From the NCBI GenBank assembly GCA_041738715.1, contig JBGSPI010000087.1, positions 1-64,000 of the forward strand: a stretch of 64,000 nt of DNA, written 5' to 3'. This stretch comes from Chamaesiphon sp041738715 (GTDB lineage: Bacteria > Cyanobacteriota > Cyanobacteriia > Cyanobacteriales > Chamaesiphonaceae). A program made the translations under genes and the position numbers. The notes beneath the pieces are model-generated. The model did no database searches. It was not told the DNA's origin and saw only the letters and a list, made by a program, of their open reading frames with translations. Below, one piece after another: positions 42,197 to 52,137 of the stretch; the first letter of the stretch is position 1, and every line of letters starts with the position of its first letter.

Positions 42197-43831
42197 TTAA
42201 CTAGTCGCTGCTAATTCCTTACTCTGAGACTGTCCGGTAATTTGCAACTTTCGCCGAAGTTGCTGGGTTAAACCAGCTAACAGAGCCAATTGTGCCATGA
42301 AAGTAGCTAAAATCGTGCCCCCAGATAGGTTGAGAATTCCAATCGGTGCAAACGGAGAGAACAACAGTAAAATTGCGGCAAGTCCAGTGGGGTTGCGATT
42401 AGGCGAAAGGACGAAGGCAGCAACTAGTGGTAACAACATTGTCCCGCCAACGAGTGCAATGATCCATAGATTGCGTTTCTTGTGGCTTAAATTGAGAAAT
42501 AGACCCCAATGCGCGATCGCCGTATAAATCAAAATTAGACTAGCTGCTAAACACAAACCAGCCGCAAATCTGGTGCTTTCACTGACATTGTTGAAAGTAA
42601 ATAAACCGATCGGTATCCATAAAACGATCGCCATACCCAGATTAATCGCGATCGCTAGGATTGTGGGACTTTGATCATTATTAATTAGATCTTGGACTAA
42701 ATCCCGTTGCCAGAACTTCCGCTCTTGATGGGTGACATGCTCCCGCCGATAGCGACTCCAATCTTGCAAAGCTTGTTTGCTAGGTAGTAACAATGGAATT
42801 AATAAAAATAATGCCATGAAATCCGCGATCGCCATTGAGACAATTGCACCTTCTTGGTAGTAAGTAGCAGATTGAGTGACTAATGGTAGAGCAAAACCAG
42901 CAAACCAAATCTGCAAGTGGAGATTGGCGAGATAACTCTGGGATTTGCTGAGGATTGTCGCTGTCGGCTTGAGATAACGACGTTCTAGAGCTTGCCAGAT
43001 CCAATAGTTGGCTAACAAACAACAGCCAATTGCAAAGGTGTAAAACAAAATTGCACTACTGGAGATCCGCAGCCAAAACCAGGACATATTTTCATTGTTT
43101 TGGTTCAACCATTCAGCCTGACTAATCGTGGCTGATAACAAGGAATTAATCGCTAGGAGAGGGATACCGACCGGGTATGCAACCGCAATAACTGTCAAAA
43201 TTGCTTGAATTCCACCGAGCAAGACGTAGAGTGTCGCTGCACTAGATAGTAAAAACCAGATCGAGCCGATCGTGAGATACCATGTTGCCAATAGTGGAAT
43301 GCTGGCACCAACAGTCATGCCGATTAATAGGTGAAATGGTAACATCAAGGCAGCCGCTAGATAAACTAGACTGGGCACACCCAAGATTTTACCAATAAAA
43401 ATTGTCTGTGCTGATTGAGGACTGAGCCGGATAAAGTTGAGTGTACCGCGCTTTTCTTCTTGCACCAGATCGGCAACTAATAGATAGACTGAACCTAGAA
43501 TTAATCCCAGGGGCAAAATCCAGCTTAAGCACAGGAAAATATCTGAGTACCATTGTTGCCAGTTGACGTTAAATTCACCAAAGGCATTCATCGAACATAG
43601 ATCTGAATACTTATCGATCAGCGAGTTGCGACAGTAACGATTGTAGGTTTCTTTAATGTGTGGATTCTGGACTGGAAGCTGGCTATCAAAGTAAACCCAG
43701 ACAAATACTTGAATTAATACCGATGCCGTTGTGGCGATTCCGATGTTTTTTAATGTTAACCGTTCTTTGAGTTCGCGGAAGATCTGCGGGTTCCAGTTGC
43801 CCACTCGATCGATTAAGTTATCTAGTATCAT
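42197..43831 (-). CDS. ABC-2-type transporter permease
   Basis: A 544-residue integral membrane protein with about twelve hydrophobic segments. It carries the conserved cytoplasmic loop EEKRGTLNFIRLSPQSAQTI that couples to the ATPase in exporters of this type. The next gene upstream encodes a paralogue of the same layout (both begin with LIDRVG.WNPQ.FREL and share the EEK.GTLNFIRL.PQSA loop). Together with the ATPase at 45512 they form an operon on the minus strand. The cargo is unknown. The two permeases probably make a heterodimer. Confidence 0.85.
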   Translation of the reverse strand: MILDNLIDRVGNWNPQIFRELKERLTLKNIGIATTASVLIQVFVWVYFDSQLPVQNPHIKETYNRYCRNSLIDKYSDLCSMNAFGEFNVNWQQWYSDIFLCLSWILPLGLILGSVYLLVADLVQEEKRGTLNFIRLSPQSAQTIFIGKILGVPSLVYLAAALMLPFHLLIGMTVGASIPLLATWYLTIGSIWFLLSSAATLYVLLGGIQAILTVIAVAYPVGIPLLAINSLLSATISQAEWLNQNNENMSWFWLRISSSAILFYTFAIGCCLLANYWIWQALERRYLKPTATILSKSQSYLANLHLQIWFAGFALPLVTQSATYYQEGAIVSMAIADFMALFLLIPLLLPSKQALQDWSRYRREHVTHQERKFWQRDLVQDLINNDQSPTILAIAINLGMAIVLWIPIGLFTFNNVSESTRFAAGLCLAASLILIYTAIAHWGLFLNLSHKKRNLWIIALVGGTMLLPLVAAFVLSPNRNPTGLAAILLLFSPFAPIGILNLSGGTILATFMAQLALLAGLTQQLRRKLQITGQSQSKELAATS

Positions 43832-43897
43832 TACAACCTACCTAATGTAAAGTGTCGATTATTTTTCGGGCTTGATGGTTTGGATTTGGAATTTTTC

Positions 43898-45436
43898 TCA
43901 CCTCATAATTTTTGACCTCTCTGAGTGAGATGCTGGTTTAATCAAATTTTGACGATCTGATGTAACCAATTTTTCTAATCTTCGTTGAAAAAGTTTAGTT
44001 AATCCAACAGATATACCTAATTGCCCCAAAATGTTGATGAATATCTGTGAAATAGATAATTTATGAACGCCAACCCAAAATAATGGTGAAAACAGGAATA
44101 AATTAGCACTGATGCTAGTAAATGCGGGGTTACTAGTTAATACTAGCCCACCCAAAATTGGCACCAACAAGAATAATAACAATACTGCCCCAATCCCTCC
44201 GGCTTTGGTGCGATCTGAAACTAATCCCAATAAATTAGCAATTATGGTTAAAATTAAGGTCAAACTTGTAGCGATCGCTATCCCCAATATTAACTTAACG
44301 AATAGCTCTAAATCGTGTACAAATAAGATCGCACACAGTCCCCAGATTATCGCAGTAATTGCTAGATTAATTACCATTGCTAACACTGACGGACTGCGAT
44401 CGTGCCAGATGAGATCTTCAATAATATCTCGATCCCACCAATGATGCTGATTTAGATTTTGGCGATATCGAATCCAATCCTCCATTGATCGCTTACTAGG
44501 TAAGATCAGCGAAATCAAACAAAATGTCCACAAGCTACCAATACCAGAAAAAATAGCTAGCATAGTAAAAGTACCTGCTAAGTTTGGTTTTACTAAAGTG
44601 TCTGTTATCACTGGTAGAGCAAAACCCAACAACCAAATTTGACCACTAAAGTTCAGCCAATAACTTTGTTCCTTGCTGAAACTAGTACTTTTTGAATTAA
44701 TATAATATCGGTTAATTTTTTCCCATAACCAATAACTAGCTAACAACAATGTTAAGCTCACAAACCCATAAAACAACCAAATATTATTGATCACTGGCAG
44801 ATAAAACCATTGCAGTTCTCTCGAATCGCCACTCAGCCATGATTCATGTCTAATCGCACAATCTAAATAATGATTATCAAGTCCAACGATCGCGCTGATG
44901 GGTTGGAGCATCACCAAACTAACTAAAAGCCCGTATTTACCGCCAACTAAAGCGTAAAAAATAGCAATATTTACAAAGAAATAGGTAGTGATACCAATCG
45001 TTAGATACCAAATTAATATTAAACCCAAACTTGCCCCACTCGCGAAAGCTAGGCATAAATGTAGTGGTACGATCGACAGCACAGCCAAATATACCAAACT
45101 AGGTACACCCAAAAGCTTCCCCACAAATATACTTCGCGCCGACTGAGGAGTCAGACGAATAAAATTTAATGTACCCTGCTTCTCTTCCTGATTAATATCA
45201 CTAACTAAACTATAGATACCACCCAGCATCACTGAAATCGGGATGATCCAATTTAAAGACTGAAATCCTCGATCTACCGGATTACCATCGCCTAACCATA
45301 GACAGATAAATAATTGGATCAGTCCAGATGCAGCTAATATAAAGATGTAATTATTTCCGCCAAATCGACCTCTTAGTTCCCTAAATAACTGTGGATTCCA
45401 ATCACCTACTCGATCGATCAATCTATCTAGATTCAT
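43898..45436 (-). CDS. ABC-2-type transporter permease (paralogue)
   Basis: A 512-residue paralogue of the downstream permease, with the same start pattern (LIDRVGDWNPQLFRELRGR), the same coupling loop (EEKQGTLNFIRLTPQSARSI) and about twelve hydrophobic segments. It lacks the periplasmic insertion after the first membrane segment that the 544-residue protein has. It lies 75 bases after the ATPase gene and 66 bases before the second permease gene, consistent with one transcript. Confidence 0.85.
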   Translation of the reverse strand: MNLDRLIDRVGDWNPQLFRELRGRFGGNNYIFILAASGLIQLFICLWLGDGNPVDRGFQSLNWIIPISVMLGGIYSLVSDINQEEKQGTLNFIRLTPQSARSIFVGKLLGVPSLVYLAVLSIVPLHLCLAFASGASLGLILIWYLTIGITTYFFVNIAIFYALVGGKYGLLVSLVMLQPISAIVGLDNHYLDCAIRHESWLSGDSRELQWFYLPVINNIWLFYGFVSLTLLLASYWLWEKINRYYINSKSTSFSKEQSYWLNFSGQIWLLGFALPVITDTLVKPNLAGTFTMLAIFSGIGSLWTFCLISLILPSKRSMEDWIRYRQNLNQHHWWDRDIIEDLIWHDRSPSVLAMVINLAITAIIWGLCAILFVHDLELFVKLILGIAIATSLTLILTIIANLLGLVSDRTKAGGIGAVLLLFLLVPILGGLVLTSNPAFTSISANLFLFSPLFWVGVHKLSISQIFINILGQLGISVGLTKLFQRRLEKLVTSDRQNLIKPASHSERSKIMR

Positions 45437-45511
45437 TTCTTCCTCTGCGCCTCTGTGGTTGAACTAACCATTTTTAAAACCCCAACCATTAACTATCAAT
45501 TATCAATTAAT

Positions 45512-46462
45512 TCAAGAGGCTTGCTGATGTCCCAACTTCAAGAAAATAGTCTCCAAATCTTCCTGCGTACATTGAAAATTAGTAATTGGCAACTGCGCGT
45601 GAATCAGCGATCTCAATAATTCTGCCGCATCTTCATCAGTTCCTGAAAATCCCACCCTGACTTGATTAGTCCCAACTAACGGTTCGATTTCCGCCACCAA
45701 CGAATTACCCTTAAGTTCGCGTTTGAGTACCTCTAAATCACCCAAAGTACTAATCAAAATTTGCTGACGACTTAACCGTTGGTAGAGATCTTGCAACCGA
45801 CAGCTTTCTACTAAAAAGCCTAACTCCATAATCCCCACCGAGGTACAAAGTTCAGCTAAATCGCTCAATACGTGGGATGAAATTAATACCGTCATCCCTG
45901 CCTCTTGCAGCGTCTTAATAATCTGGCGAAACTGCATCCTGGCGATCGGATCTAATCCCGACACAGGTTCATCTAATAATAGTAAAATCGGTTCGTGAAT
46001 AATTGTCCGCGCCAGACTCAATCGCTGCTTCATCCCTCGCGAGAGTGTGGCAATCTTACTATTGCGCTTTGTACTCAGTTGCACCAACTCTAGCACATCA
46101 TATAAACGTTGTTGACGACGATCGGCAGTCAACTTATACAGCCTAGCAAAATAATCGAGATAATCCCAAACCGTTAGATCGTCATACAGGGGAAAATCAT
46201 CGGGTAAATAGCCTAAAAACCGCTTAAGATTGGCATTGCTGCGATCTCGTAACAACCGTTCCCCATTGATATAGATCTCCCCCACTGTTGGCTCCTCTGC
46301 GGCGGCTAACATCCGCATCAAGGTGGTTTTACCCGCTCCATTAGGGCCAATCAACCCGTAGACTTCACCTGCTGCCACAGCCAGATCTACCCCATGTACA
46401 GCAATATGTCGATCGAATTGCTTGGTTAAGTCTTCTGTCCTAATTGCCAGTTCTGTCGCCAT
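45512..46462 (-). CDS. ABC transporter ATP-binding protein
   Basis: A 316-residue ATPase powering the two adjacent permeases. Motifs are Walker A GPNGAGKT (about residues 39-46), signature LSRGMKQRLSLARTI, Walker B LLLLDEPVSGLDP and the switch His in LISSHVLSDLAEL. The ABC domain covers about the first 220 residues; the rest is a small C-terminal domain typical of CcmA/NodI-like exporters. It is the first gene of the operon. The substrate cannot be told. Confidence 0.9.
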   Translation of the reverse strand: MATELAIRTEDLTKQFDRHIAVHGVDLAVAAGEVYGLIGPNGAGKTTLMRMLAAAEEPTVGEIYINGERLLRDRSNANLKRFLGYLPDDFPLYDDLTVWDYLDYFARLYKLTADRRQQRLYDVLELVQLSTKRNSKIATLSRGMKQRLSLARTIIHEPILLLLDEPVSGLDPIARMQFRQIIKTLQEAGMTVLISSHVLSDLAELCTSVGIMELGFLVESCRLQDLYQRLSRQQILISTLGDLEVLKRELKGNSLVAEIEPLVGTNQVRVGFSGTDEDAAELLRSLIHAQLPITNFQCTQEDLETIFLKLGHQQAS

Positions 46463-46645
46463 AAATTTTAGCTAGTCCGGTGATTCGTGTTAGTATACCC
46501 AGTCCGGGCTGGGAAATAGAGTTTCGAGCCAAAACTCTATTCTCTTCTACTACACGAGCCAAATTAGCCGTTACGGAAACTCGATCAAAATAAAAGCAGA
46601 AAGGGTGTTAGGGTGTGGGCTGTTTCTTACCCCATGCCGTCTCCC

Positions 46646-48202
46646 CTATTCCCCCTCAGACTTATCACTAACCGCCCGCACGATCCGCGATAGTTCGTAT
46701 TTCTCATCTACCGCAATCCGACTGGGTGAACCACTAATAATCCCTTCATAGTTGCGGAAAGAATCCTTAATTTCTGCACCATCCTTGCTGATCGTGTACT
46801 CATGAATCCCTTTATCATGCCAAGAACCGCGCATCTTAAAGACATTGAGTGCCCGCGCCATTTCGCCCCGAATTTCGACATATTGGAGCATCAAAATTGT
46901 ATCCGTGATCGTAGAAATATGGGAATCGGTAATTGAATGCGATCCCATAAATTGGTCGGAAGTATTGGTGAAGAAGCCGGTAATTTCTTCCTGCTTGGCA
47001 TAACCAGTCACCCCAATCACAAACTGACGGAAAGAGTTGTTACTCACCCCCCGTGCCAAAGCAGAGAGTGAATCAATTGCAATTCGAGCGGGTTTGAACT
47101 CGGCAATTTCCGACTTAATCGTCTGCAAATGATCTTCCAACCCCGCTGACTCTGGATAAGTACACAGAATCTTCAGTAATCCCTGACGCTCCAAATCTTC
47201 AAAATCGATCCCCCAAGAATAGGCATTCCGCGATAATTGTGCTCGTGATTCCTCGTAGGCAAATAAAATCGCTCGTTCTCCAGTTAGACAAGCTTCTTGG
47301 ATAAACTTACTGACCAATAAAGTTTTACCCGTCCCCGTAGCTCCAGTTGCTAAGATGATCGAGTCTTTAAAATAACCCCCGCCACACATCTGATCCAAGG
47401 CTTTGACCCCAGATGATACTCGCACGTTTGAAGACCTTTGGGTGAGGCGCATTGCCCCCAATGGGAAGATATTAATCCCATGATTAGTAATCGTGAATGG
47501 ATATTCCCCTTTCATGTGGGTTGTACCCCTAAGTTTGAGGATTTCGATGGTCCTGCGGCGGCGTTCTCCTTCCAGGACATTGCGGACGATAGCAACGTTA
47601 TCTGAGACAAATTCTTCCACGCCAAATCGAGCAACTGGACCATATTCTTCGATCCGCTCGGTCGTCATCACAGTGGTAGCACCCATTTGTTTGAGCCGAG
47701 CGACAAGGCGAAAGATCTCCCGTCTCACTACTGATGCGGCATCATACTGCTGAAAGATGGCGGTGACAGAATCGATCGAAACACGTTTCGCTTTATACTT
47801 AGAGATTGCATAATTGATCCGCTCGATCAAAGCGGAAAGATCGAAATTTCCGACTACTTCTTGACCTTCAGGATCGGGCGAAGCATCGAGGATAAATAAT
47901 TTACCATCATCGATCAGTTTTTGTAAATCCCAGCCAAAACTATAGGCATTTTTAATGATATCCGCAGGTGACTCTTCAAAGGTGACAAAAACTCCAGGTT
48001 CGTCAAAGTAGTGAATCCCATTATAGAGAAATTGGACAGCCAGCATCGTTTTCCCCGTCCCAGATGTGCCACTAACGATCGTTGTTCTGGCAACGGGTAA
48101 GCCTCCATGTGAAATGTCATCGAAACCCTCGATCATCGTGCGCATTTTCTGTACGCCTAATGGATTTAATGGCGGCTCTACTGGTTGATTCGTAGTGGTC
48201 AT
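46646..48202 (-). CDS. kaiC: Circadian clock ATPase/kinase KaiC
   Basis: The central clock protein: a double RecA-like hexamer that autophosphorylates over about 24 hours. The start at 48202 gives 518 residues, matching KaiC. The CI domain has P-loop GTSGTGKT (Lys51), and CII has GATGTGKT. The phosphorylation pair equivalent to Ser431 and Thr432 is intact in SITDSHISTITDT. The A-loop and C-terminus (GSPSRIAVDEKYELSRIVRA) are present. An in-frame start at 48235 would add 11 residues. Its gene is the last of kaiA-kaiB-kaiC. Confidence 0.97.
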   Translation of the reverse strand: MTTTNQPVEPPLNPLGVQKMRTMIEGFDDISHGGLPVARTTIVSGTSGTGKTMLAVQFLYNGIHYFDEPGVFVTFEESPADIIKNAYSFGWDLQKLIDDGKLFILDASPDPEGQEVVGNFDLSALIERINYAISKYKAKRVSIDSVTAIFQQYDAASVVRREIFRLVARLKQMGATTVMTTERIEEYGPVARFGVEEFVSDNVAIVRNVLEGERRRRTIEILKLRGTTHMKGEYPFTITNHGINIFPLGAMRLTQRSSNVRVSSGVKALDQMCGGGYFKDSIILATGATGTGKTLLVSKFIQEACLTGERAILFAYEESRAQLSRNAYSWGIDFEDLERQGLLKILCTYPESAGLEDHLQTIKSEIAEFKPARIAIDSLSALARGVSNNSFRQFVIGVTGYAKQEEITGFFTNTSDQFMGSHSITDSHISTITDTILMLQYVEIRGEMARALNVFKMRGSWHDKGIHEYTISKDGAEIKDSFRNYEGIISGSPSRIAVDEKYELSRIVRAVSDKSEGE

Positions 48203-48397
48203 TGTTACGATATAAGAAAAGTGATAACTAAACAACTAATTACATCGATCTAAAAGTTATCATTCAGCCTTTGTAATTAGGATTTGAACCTATTCGATTG
48301 GTTAATTTTTCTAAAGATTAGCAAATTTTGGCAAAATTAATCAATCACCCACGAAAAATGGAGATACTCACAGAAAACGCCGCATCATTGACGATGT

Positions 48398-48712
48398 CTA
48401 GAAATCTCCATCTCGCTCAGATAGTTCTTCATATAGGAGATCTAGCCCGATCAATACTTTTTCTCGATCGGATAAGTCACCAATGATTTTACGAACTGGT
48501 AGTGGCAACACTTTTGACAGTGTTGGGGTCGCTAAAATTTTATCCTCCTCGGCTAATTGGGGATTTTTTAACACGTCAATTACTTTAAGGGCATATACGC
48601 CTTTAAACTCTTCTTCTAATATATTCTTTAGAGTTCGCAGTGCTCTGACTGAATTTGGCGTACTTCCAGCCACATAAAGTTTTAGAACATAAGTTTTCAT
48701 TAAGGGAGTCAT
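48398..48712 (-). CDS. kaiB: Circadian clock protein KaiB
   Basis: A 104-residue metamorphic thioredoxin-like protein that binds the KaiC CI ring at night and sequesters KaiA. The sequence is close to other cyanobacterial KaiB proteins: YVLKLYVAGSTPNSVRALRT, LKVIDVLKNPQLAEEDKI and LSDREKVLIGLDLLYEEL, with the acidic C-terminal end. It starts at 48712 with MTPLMKTYVLKL; a second ATG 12 bases downstream is possible. It lies 195 bases upstream of kaiC and 43 bases downstream of kaiA. Confidence 0.96.
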   Translation of the reverse strand: MTPLMKTYVLKLYVAGSTPNSVRALRTLKNILEEEFKGVYALKVIDVLKNPQLAEEDKILATPTLSKVLPLPVRKIIGDLSDREKVLIGLDLLYEELSERDGDF

Positions 48713-48755
48713 AAACTAAGCTATTGTATAGTGAATAAAATATCCAACTCGAACA

Positions 48756-49637
48756 CTACATTTCTCGTGGTACAGAGCGGCGATACATTTCACACAAATG
48801 GGCAATGATATCTATGAGGGTCAGACGGTAGTCTAGCAAAATCTCCTCGCTACGCCCTTCTAATTTTAACTGTTTCGCGAATTCCTCCATCAATTCCATG
48901 TGAATCTTGACAATTTCGGAAACAGAAAGATCGCTAAAAAAGGCAGAACTGACAAATTCATCGATCGTTTCATTGATTTGGCTACTTTCAGAAAAATAGG
49001 CAAGTACAATGACACGATACTGCGATCGTAGCTGATTGAGTAGCTCTTGCTTCTGTTCGCGATCGAGATGGCGGAAAAATTGACGAGGATTGCGTTTGTA
49101 ATAAACGGCTAGATAACCTAACCGCTCTTTGAGTTTTTCGGCTAGACGGTTTTGCTGCTCAAGCAGGAAATTTGGCTTGGCAACGGGGATCTTAATTTCG
49201 GTGAACTGAACATCTTCAGATATGGGAACAATCGGTGTTAAACTCAAAAACTTTTTAATGGCTTCATCGATCGCCATCCCAATTTCCGCGAGATCTGTAA
49301 CTGCTAAAATGACCTCAGATGGTTGATAAATATAACCTTTAGCGATATTGGCTAGTTGTTCCGGCTCCTGGCTGACATCTTGTGATGATTCTACAATCAT
49401 GACTGACGGTAAAATCAGCCCCCGCTCGTAAAGATGATTGACAACTGGGATCAGTTGAGTCTGTGAGTCAAATACCAGGCAATCTAGTTCGTTTTTTCCT
49501 GCCTTAACATGTGCCAAAAACTCTGATTGGCTGGTGAAATATTGCAAAACATAACGCTCAGAACTTAGATACTGGCTCAACAGTGGGCAAAAATCCCCAG
49601 TGTCAGTCAAAATTATAATTGTGAGAGGAGCAGACAA
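48756..49637 (-). CDS. kaiA: Circadian clock protein KaiA
   Basis: Full-length KaiA, 293 residues, which stimulates KaiC autophosphorylation by binding its C-terminal tail. The N-terminal 135 residues are a pseudo-receiver domain (start LTIIILTDTGDFCPLLSQYL). It is joined by a linker to the helical C-terminal dimerisation and KaiC-binding domain from about residue 175 (KLKERLGYLAVYYKRNPRQF, ending LCEMYRRSVP). Full length argues for a standard KaiABC oscillator rather than the reduced versions known in some marine strains. Confidence 0.95.
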   Translation of the reverse strand: MSAPLTIIILTDTGDFCPLLSQYLSSERYVLQYFTSQSEFLAHVKAGKNELDCLVFDSQTQLIPVVNHLYERGLILPSVMIVESSQDVSQEPEQLANIAKGYIYQPSEVILAVTDLAEIGMAIDEAIKKFLSLTPIVPISEDVQFTEIKIPVAKPNFLLEQQNRLAEKLKERLGYLAVYYKRNPRQFFRHLDREQKQELLNQLRSQYRVIVLAYFSESSQINETIDEFVSSAFFSDLSVSEIVKIHMELMEEFAKQLKLEGRSEEILLDYRLTLIDIIAHLCEMYRRSVPREM

Positions 49638-49966
49638 AATACTTTACGCTCGCTAAAATGCTAGGAACTAGCTAAAACACTTCGATCCAAATATCTCGTA
49701 ATTAAACTTATGCCAGTTAATCTCAACTGAATTTGGAACCGATCCATCCTCGGCAGATCCTCAGATCTACTTTATTGGGGTCATACTATTTTTTACCAAA
49801 CTTATCTAATTGCACTTAAATACAGTAGTCGCAATAAATTTAATATTTAGTATTACATTGGACGATTATAGCATAATCCGATCGGGAAGATTAAGCTCTC
49901 TAGCTTCTGGCGGTTAGTCATTTAGTCCAAGCTATGCTAATGGACTTAGATTAGTACCGGATCGAA
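49638..49966. other. Intergenic region upstream of kaiA
   Basis: A 329-base AT-rich gap between the starts of kaiA and the end of ilvN (both minus strand). It should contain the kaiA promoter. I see no gene, no clear terminator for ilvN and no recognised operator. Confidence 0.5.
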
Positions 49967-50470
49967 CTAGAGTTTCAACGACTCAGTATTGACTTTTGAT
50001 TCTCGCGAGAGTGCCACTTTGCCCGTTCGAGCGATCTCTTTGATCCCAAATTTCTGCAATACTTGAACGATCGCGACAATTTTCCCGGGATCGCCGACTA
50101 CCTCTAGTGTCATGGCATCTTCGGCGACATCAACTACCCGCGCCCGAAAAATATTTGCCAACTCAATGATTTCCGATCGATGCGTACTACTCGCATTAAC
50201 TTTCAGCAGCATCAATTCCCGTTCCACGCAGGGAACGTCAGTCAGATCCAGTACCTTGAGTACATTCACCAGCTTATATAACTGTTTGGTTAACTGTTCG
50301 ATCGAATGCTCATCGCCATCGACTACCATTGTCACCCGCGATCGACCATCGTGTTCTGCTGGCCCAACAGCGAGACTTTCGATATTAAATCCCCGCCTAG
50401 CAAATAATCCAGCAATCCGAGTTAAAACTCCAGCTTCGTCTTCAACCAAAACAGATAGAGTGTGTTTCAT
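49967..50470 (-). CDS. ilvN: Acetolactate synthase small (regulatory) subunit
   Basis: A 167-residue regulatory subunit that binds valine and activates the acetolactate synthase catalytic subunit in branched-chain amino acid synthesis. An N-terminal ACT domain (LSVLVEDEAGVLTRIAGLFA, then GFNIESLAVGP) and a C-terminal half with LIKVNAS-like region, AEDAMTLEVVGDPGKI and FGIKEIARTGKVAL are typical. The gene is on its own; a G-rich repeat lies upstream. Confidence 0.94.
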   Translation of the reverse strand: MKHTLSVLVEDEAGVLTRIAGLFARRGFNIESLAVGPAEHDGRSRVTMVVDGDEHSIEQLTKQLYKLVNVLKVLDLTDVPCVERELMLLKVNASSTHRSEIIELANIFRARVVDVAEDAMTLEVVGDPGKIVAIVQVLQKFGIKEIARTGKVALSRESKVNTESLKL

Positions 50471-50474
50471 AATT

Positions 50475-50548
50475 TAGGGGGTAGCGTGTAGGGGGTAGCG
50501 TGTAGGGGGTAGCGTGTAGGGAGTAGGGAGTAGGGAGTAGGGAGTAGG
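50475..50548. repeat. TAGGGGGTAGCGTG and TAGGGAG tandem arrays
   Basis: Three copies of a 14-bp unit TAGGGGGTAGCGTG are followed directly by about five copies of the 7-bp unit TAGGGAG. The array begins a few bases upstream of the ilvN start, where its promoter or leader would be. Variation in copy number could affect ilvN expression, though this is inference. Confidence 0.9.
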
Positions 50549-50763
50549 CTGATAGTTATACTTTGGACGGCAATCTATTAGATCGTGGCTTTTACTAACT
50601 CTACTACCCCCTACCCTCCACTCTCAATTCAGGCACAGCCTTATATTCTCTCACAATCTCGCCCGTCATAAAAATCTTAAAAATTTTGTATTTATCTTCG
50701 TTCTTCCCGAAAAATACCTAGCATAATGGTTAGGGTGTATTTTCTTGAATGGAGTATTGAATC

Positions 50764-51108
50764 ATGGGTTTCTTACAGAAAATTTTCGGCATGGGAAAAC
50801 CAGCTAATGCGGAAGTCAATCCAGCCCCAACCGAAACCGATCCCAGTACTGGGGGTGAAATTGCCCCAGAACGCCTCGGTCTCAATGGGGAATACGATCA
50901 AAGCGGTTTAGCCAAAAGAGTTGCACTAGCTTTCGATGAAGATCCCGCTGTGACGGATGTAGAGACCCTCTGGGTCGCCCAAACAGGTAGTAGTGTCGTT
51001 TTAAAAGGTTCTGTTCCCAGCCAAGAAATCCTCGATCGGATGGTTGAGTTAGCTAGTGGTGTTTCTGGTGCTACTGATGTCAGTATTGACCAAGTTAGTG
51101 TGGGCTAG
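50764..51108 (+). CDS. BON-domain protein
   Basis: A 114-residue protein with one BON domain from about residue 46 to 112 (LAKRVALAFDEDPAVTDVET, VVLKGSVPSQEILDRMVEL, GVSGATDVSIDQVSV). BON domains bind membranes or small ligands, often in the periplasm. The N-terminus (MGFLQKIFGMGKPANA) is an amphipathic segment rather than a secretion signal, so the protein is likely cytoplasmic. GGAG lies about 13 bases upstream of the ATG. A hairpin follows the gene. Confidence 0.8.
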   Translation: MGFLQKIFGMGKPANAEVNPAPTETDPSTGGEIAPERLGLNGEYDQSGLAKRVALAFDEDPAVTDVETLWVAQTGSSVVLKGSVPSQEILDRMVELASGVSGATDVSIDQVSVG

Positions 51109-51120
51109 ATTCTAAGTCCA

Positions 51121-51148
51121 AGAGGGAGAGAATGTTGCTTCTCCCTCT
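51121..51148 (+). terminator. Hairpin after the BON gene
   Basis: AGAGGGAGA pairs with TCTCCCTCT around a ten-base loop, 12 bases after the BON stop codon. There is no strong T-run. Because the alpha/beta hydrolase gene converges on it, it may stop transcription from both sides. Confidence 0.55.
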
Positions 51149-51171
51149 CTCGATCATTTCAGGCTCAGATC

Positions 51172-52137
51172 TCAAAGTTGATAGCAGGGCTGCGGGCGGA
51201 TAGATTCGATGTTAATTGTTTGTTCACCTAGTTCCAAGTTTGGAGAGTCCAGCCAGTTGCGGATAATATTATTTACTTCATCAGGCATCTCATCGTGAGC
51301 ACAATGACCAGCCGCCTCTAAATTAACGAGTTCCAGACGCGGATTGAGTTCCAGCAAAATATTGGCGGTTCCTGGTGGAATCATCCGATCCTCACAGCCC
51401 CAAATTAACAACATGGGAATTTGCATCTCCGGTAGTAGCCTACGAATATTGGGTGAAAAATTGCTGCTGGTCATCCCCTGCATAATTCGCACAAATGCGG
51501 CTGAGGCTTCCCGTTCTTGGGCGGGAGTGAGAAAAAGATCGACTAATTCATCGGTAACTCGTTCGGCTTTAGCATAGGCAATTTGTGCCCATTTACGAGC
51601 TACCTTTGGCTGACTAACAATCCGAAATAGGGTATGTAAAAAGGGTGGATTGAGGATTAATCGCTTGATCCCATTCACCATCGGTTGTAAGGGTCGAGGA
51701 ATCATTTCTTGTTCGGCTGACAAATCTGGTAAACTAACCATGATCGTGCTAATAGCCATTTCTGGATGCCGAGCCGCTGCAACTAAAGCCACTAAAGAAC
51801 CGATCGAATTACCAACCAAAATCATCGGTTGACCGACAAATGTTTGCCAAAAATCATACACTTGATCCACCCATAAATTGATGGTGTAATCAATATTTGG
51901 CTTGCGACTACCGCCCCAACCAATCAAATCCAGCCCATAGACGGTATGATGTGTAGCAAGAAACTCTATATTGTGCTGCCAATGCCCGATCGAGGCTCCA
52001 AAACCATGCAGTAGTAAAACTGGCGGAGACTCATTTTGCTCTCTTCCACCACATCGTTGATAAGTATAGCGAGTTTGCCAACCCCGCCAGACCCAATCCC
52101 GTTGATTTCCAACCCGTTGGTGCCAAGTCTTCGACAT
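51172..52137 (-). CDS. Alpha/beta-fold hydrolase
   Basis: A 321-residue hydrolase. The oxyanion motif is LLLHGFGASIGHW and the nucleophile elbow is LVGNSIGSL (Ser in GNSIG). The acid is expected in LLIWGCEDRMIPPG and the histidine in NLEAAGHCAHDE near the C-terminus, completing a Ser-Asp-His triad. Cyanobacterial proteins of this pattern are similar to plant pheophytinase-like esterases, but substrate cannot be assigned. The gene is convergent with the BON gene. Confidence 0.82.
   Translation of the reverse strand: MSKTWHQRVGNQRDWVWRGWQTRYTYQRCGGREQNESPPVLLLHGFGASIGHWQHNIEFLATHHTVYGLDLIGWGGSRKPNIDYTINLWVDQVYDFWQTFVGQPMILVGNSIGSLVALVAAARHPEMAISTIMVSLPDLSAEQEMIPRPLQPMVNGIKRLILNPPFLHTLFRIVSQPKVARKWAQIAYAKAERVTDELVDLFLTPAQEREASAAFVRIMQGMTSSNFSPNIRRLLPEMQIPMLLIWGCEDRMIPPGTANILLELNPRLELVNLEAAGHCAHDEMPDEVNNIIRNWLDSPNLELGEQTINIESIRPQPCYQL

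Noticed and set aside
48276..48300. GGATTTGAACC, which on the minus strand resembles a tRNA T-loop (GGTTCAAATCC)
   Set aside because: The T-stem is only partly paired, and no matching acceptor stem, D-arm or anticodon arm is found at tRNA spacing on the minus strand.
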